The position numbers were made by a program, and so were the translations under genes. Positions 5,304-5,667 of a stretch of DNA of 5,667 nucleotides are shown here, piece by piece (positions within the stretch are counted from its first letter, which is position 1; every line of letters starts with the position of its first letter). The notes beneath the pieces were generated by a model, which worked only from the letters and a program-made list of their open reading frames with translations, ran no database searches and was not told the origin of the DNA. The DNA is from RGIG7332 sp045580305 (GTDB lineage Bacteria > Bacillota > Clostridia > Oscillospirales > JAAYXM01): assembly GCA_045580305.1 (NCBI GenBank), contig JAZNNQ010000026.1, positions 1-5,667 of the forward strand, written 5' to 3'.

Positions 5304-5667
5304 CTATTTTGAAGCAGACTTACCGGCCTTGCGACGGATTACCTCGCCTACGAACTTAATACCCTTACCCTTATAAGGCTCCGGCTTACGCAGTGAGCGA
5401 ATCTTTGCAGCAACCTGACCTACCAACTGCTTGTCGATTGACTTAAGAGTTACGATGGGGTTACCCTTCTTCTCGGTAACTGCGGTTGCAGTAACCTCGG
5501 CGGGAAGCATGATAGCAACATCGTGTGAGTAACCAAGACCCATTACAAGGATACCATCCTTAACCTCGGCCTTGAAACCTACACCTACGAGCTCCTGCTT
5601 GATCTCGTAGCCCTTTGATACACCAATAACCATGTTATTGATAAGTGCACGATACAAGCCGTGCAAT
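5304..5667 (-). CDS. rplF: 50S ribosomal protein L6 (uL6), 5'-truncated by window edge
   Basis: This is the C-terminal part of ribosomal protein L6, which binds 23S rRNA (the sarcin-ricin loop region) near the factor-binding site of the large subunit. About 121 codons are visible of roughly 180 usual for the family. The first readable residues are Leu-His-Gly-Leu-Tyr-Arg-Ala-Leu-Ile-Asn-Asn-Met, which align to the middle of L6 (E. coli has ARALLNSMVIGV there). The TTG at 5664-5666 is therefore an internal Leu codon, not a start. The second L6 domain follows (VGVGFKAEV, LGYSH) and the diagnostic C-terminal motif RKPEPYKGKGI is present, then a short basic tail. It ends in TAG, the only non-TAA stop visible in the window, 18 nt before rplR. 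Identity is certain; the true start lies beyond 5667. Confidence 0.97.
   Translation of the reverse strand, partial: LHGLYRALINNMVIGVSKGYEIKQELVGVGFKAEVKDGILVMGLGYSHDVAIMLPAEVTATAVTEKKGNPIVTLKSIDKQLVGQVAAKIRSLRKPEPYKGKGIKFVGEVIRRKAGKSASK

Noticed and set aside
5664..5666. TTG as the start codon of rplF
   Set aside because: The residues that follow align to the middle of L6 and the frame remains open to the window edge, so the gene is simply truncated and this codon is Leu.

Overview
This window is a stretch of a chromosomal ribosomal-protein/translocon operon. Every gene lies on the minus strand, so transcription runs from high to low coordinates. In transcription order the genes are rplF (5' end cut by the window edge), rplR, rpsE, rpmD, rplO, secY, map, infA, rpmJ, rpsM, rpsK and rpsD (3' end cut by the window edge). 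This is the distal half of the bacterial spc operon running into the alpha operon, with map and infA between secY and rpmJ and no adk.

The organism is most probably a member of the Bacteroidota, order Bacteroidales. Three things point there: the gene order secY-map-infA-rpmJ-rpsM-rpsK-rpsD; the protein styles (a cysteine-free S4 N-terminus with a NYPPGQHG motif, an L36 with a degraded zinc ribbon, SecY with GGFIPGVKPGK in cytoplasmic loop 5); and A/T-rich translation starts that mostly lack a Shine-Dalgarno sequence. A Rikenellaceae/Alistipes-like relative is possible, but this is only an impression from protein wording.

Layout: 5304-5667 L6; 4923-5285 L18; 4399-4917 S5; 4202-4384 L30; 3728-4174 L15; 2335-3708 SecY; a 110-nt spacer with two potential hairpins; 1448-2224 methionine aminopeptidase; 1223-1441 IF-1; 1087-1203 L36; 670-1050 S13; 264-653 S11; an 81-nt spacer with a 12-bp tandem duplication; 1-182 the S4 N-terminus. 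The other spacers are 5-36 nt, consistent with one polycistronic message. Of the 11 visible stop codons, ten are TAA and one (rplF) is TAG.

The genes jointly supply parts of both ribosomal subunits, an initiation factor, the membrane channel that receives secreted nascent chains, and the enzyme that trims the initiator methionine. I see no mobile element, CRISPR array, tRNA, rRNA, phage gene or new multi-gene system; this is a core housekeeping region. The most unusual feature is an extra hydrophobic segment at the SecY N-terminus. The loss of two L36 zinc ligands and the two atypically long spacers come next.
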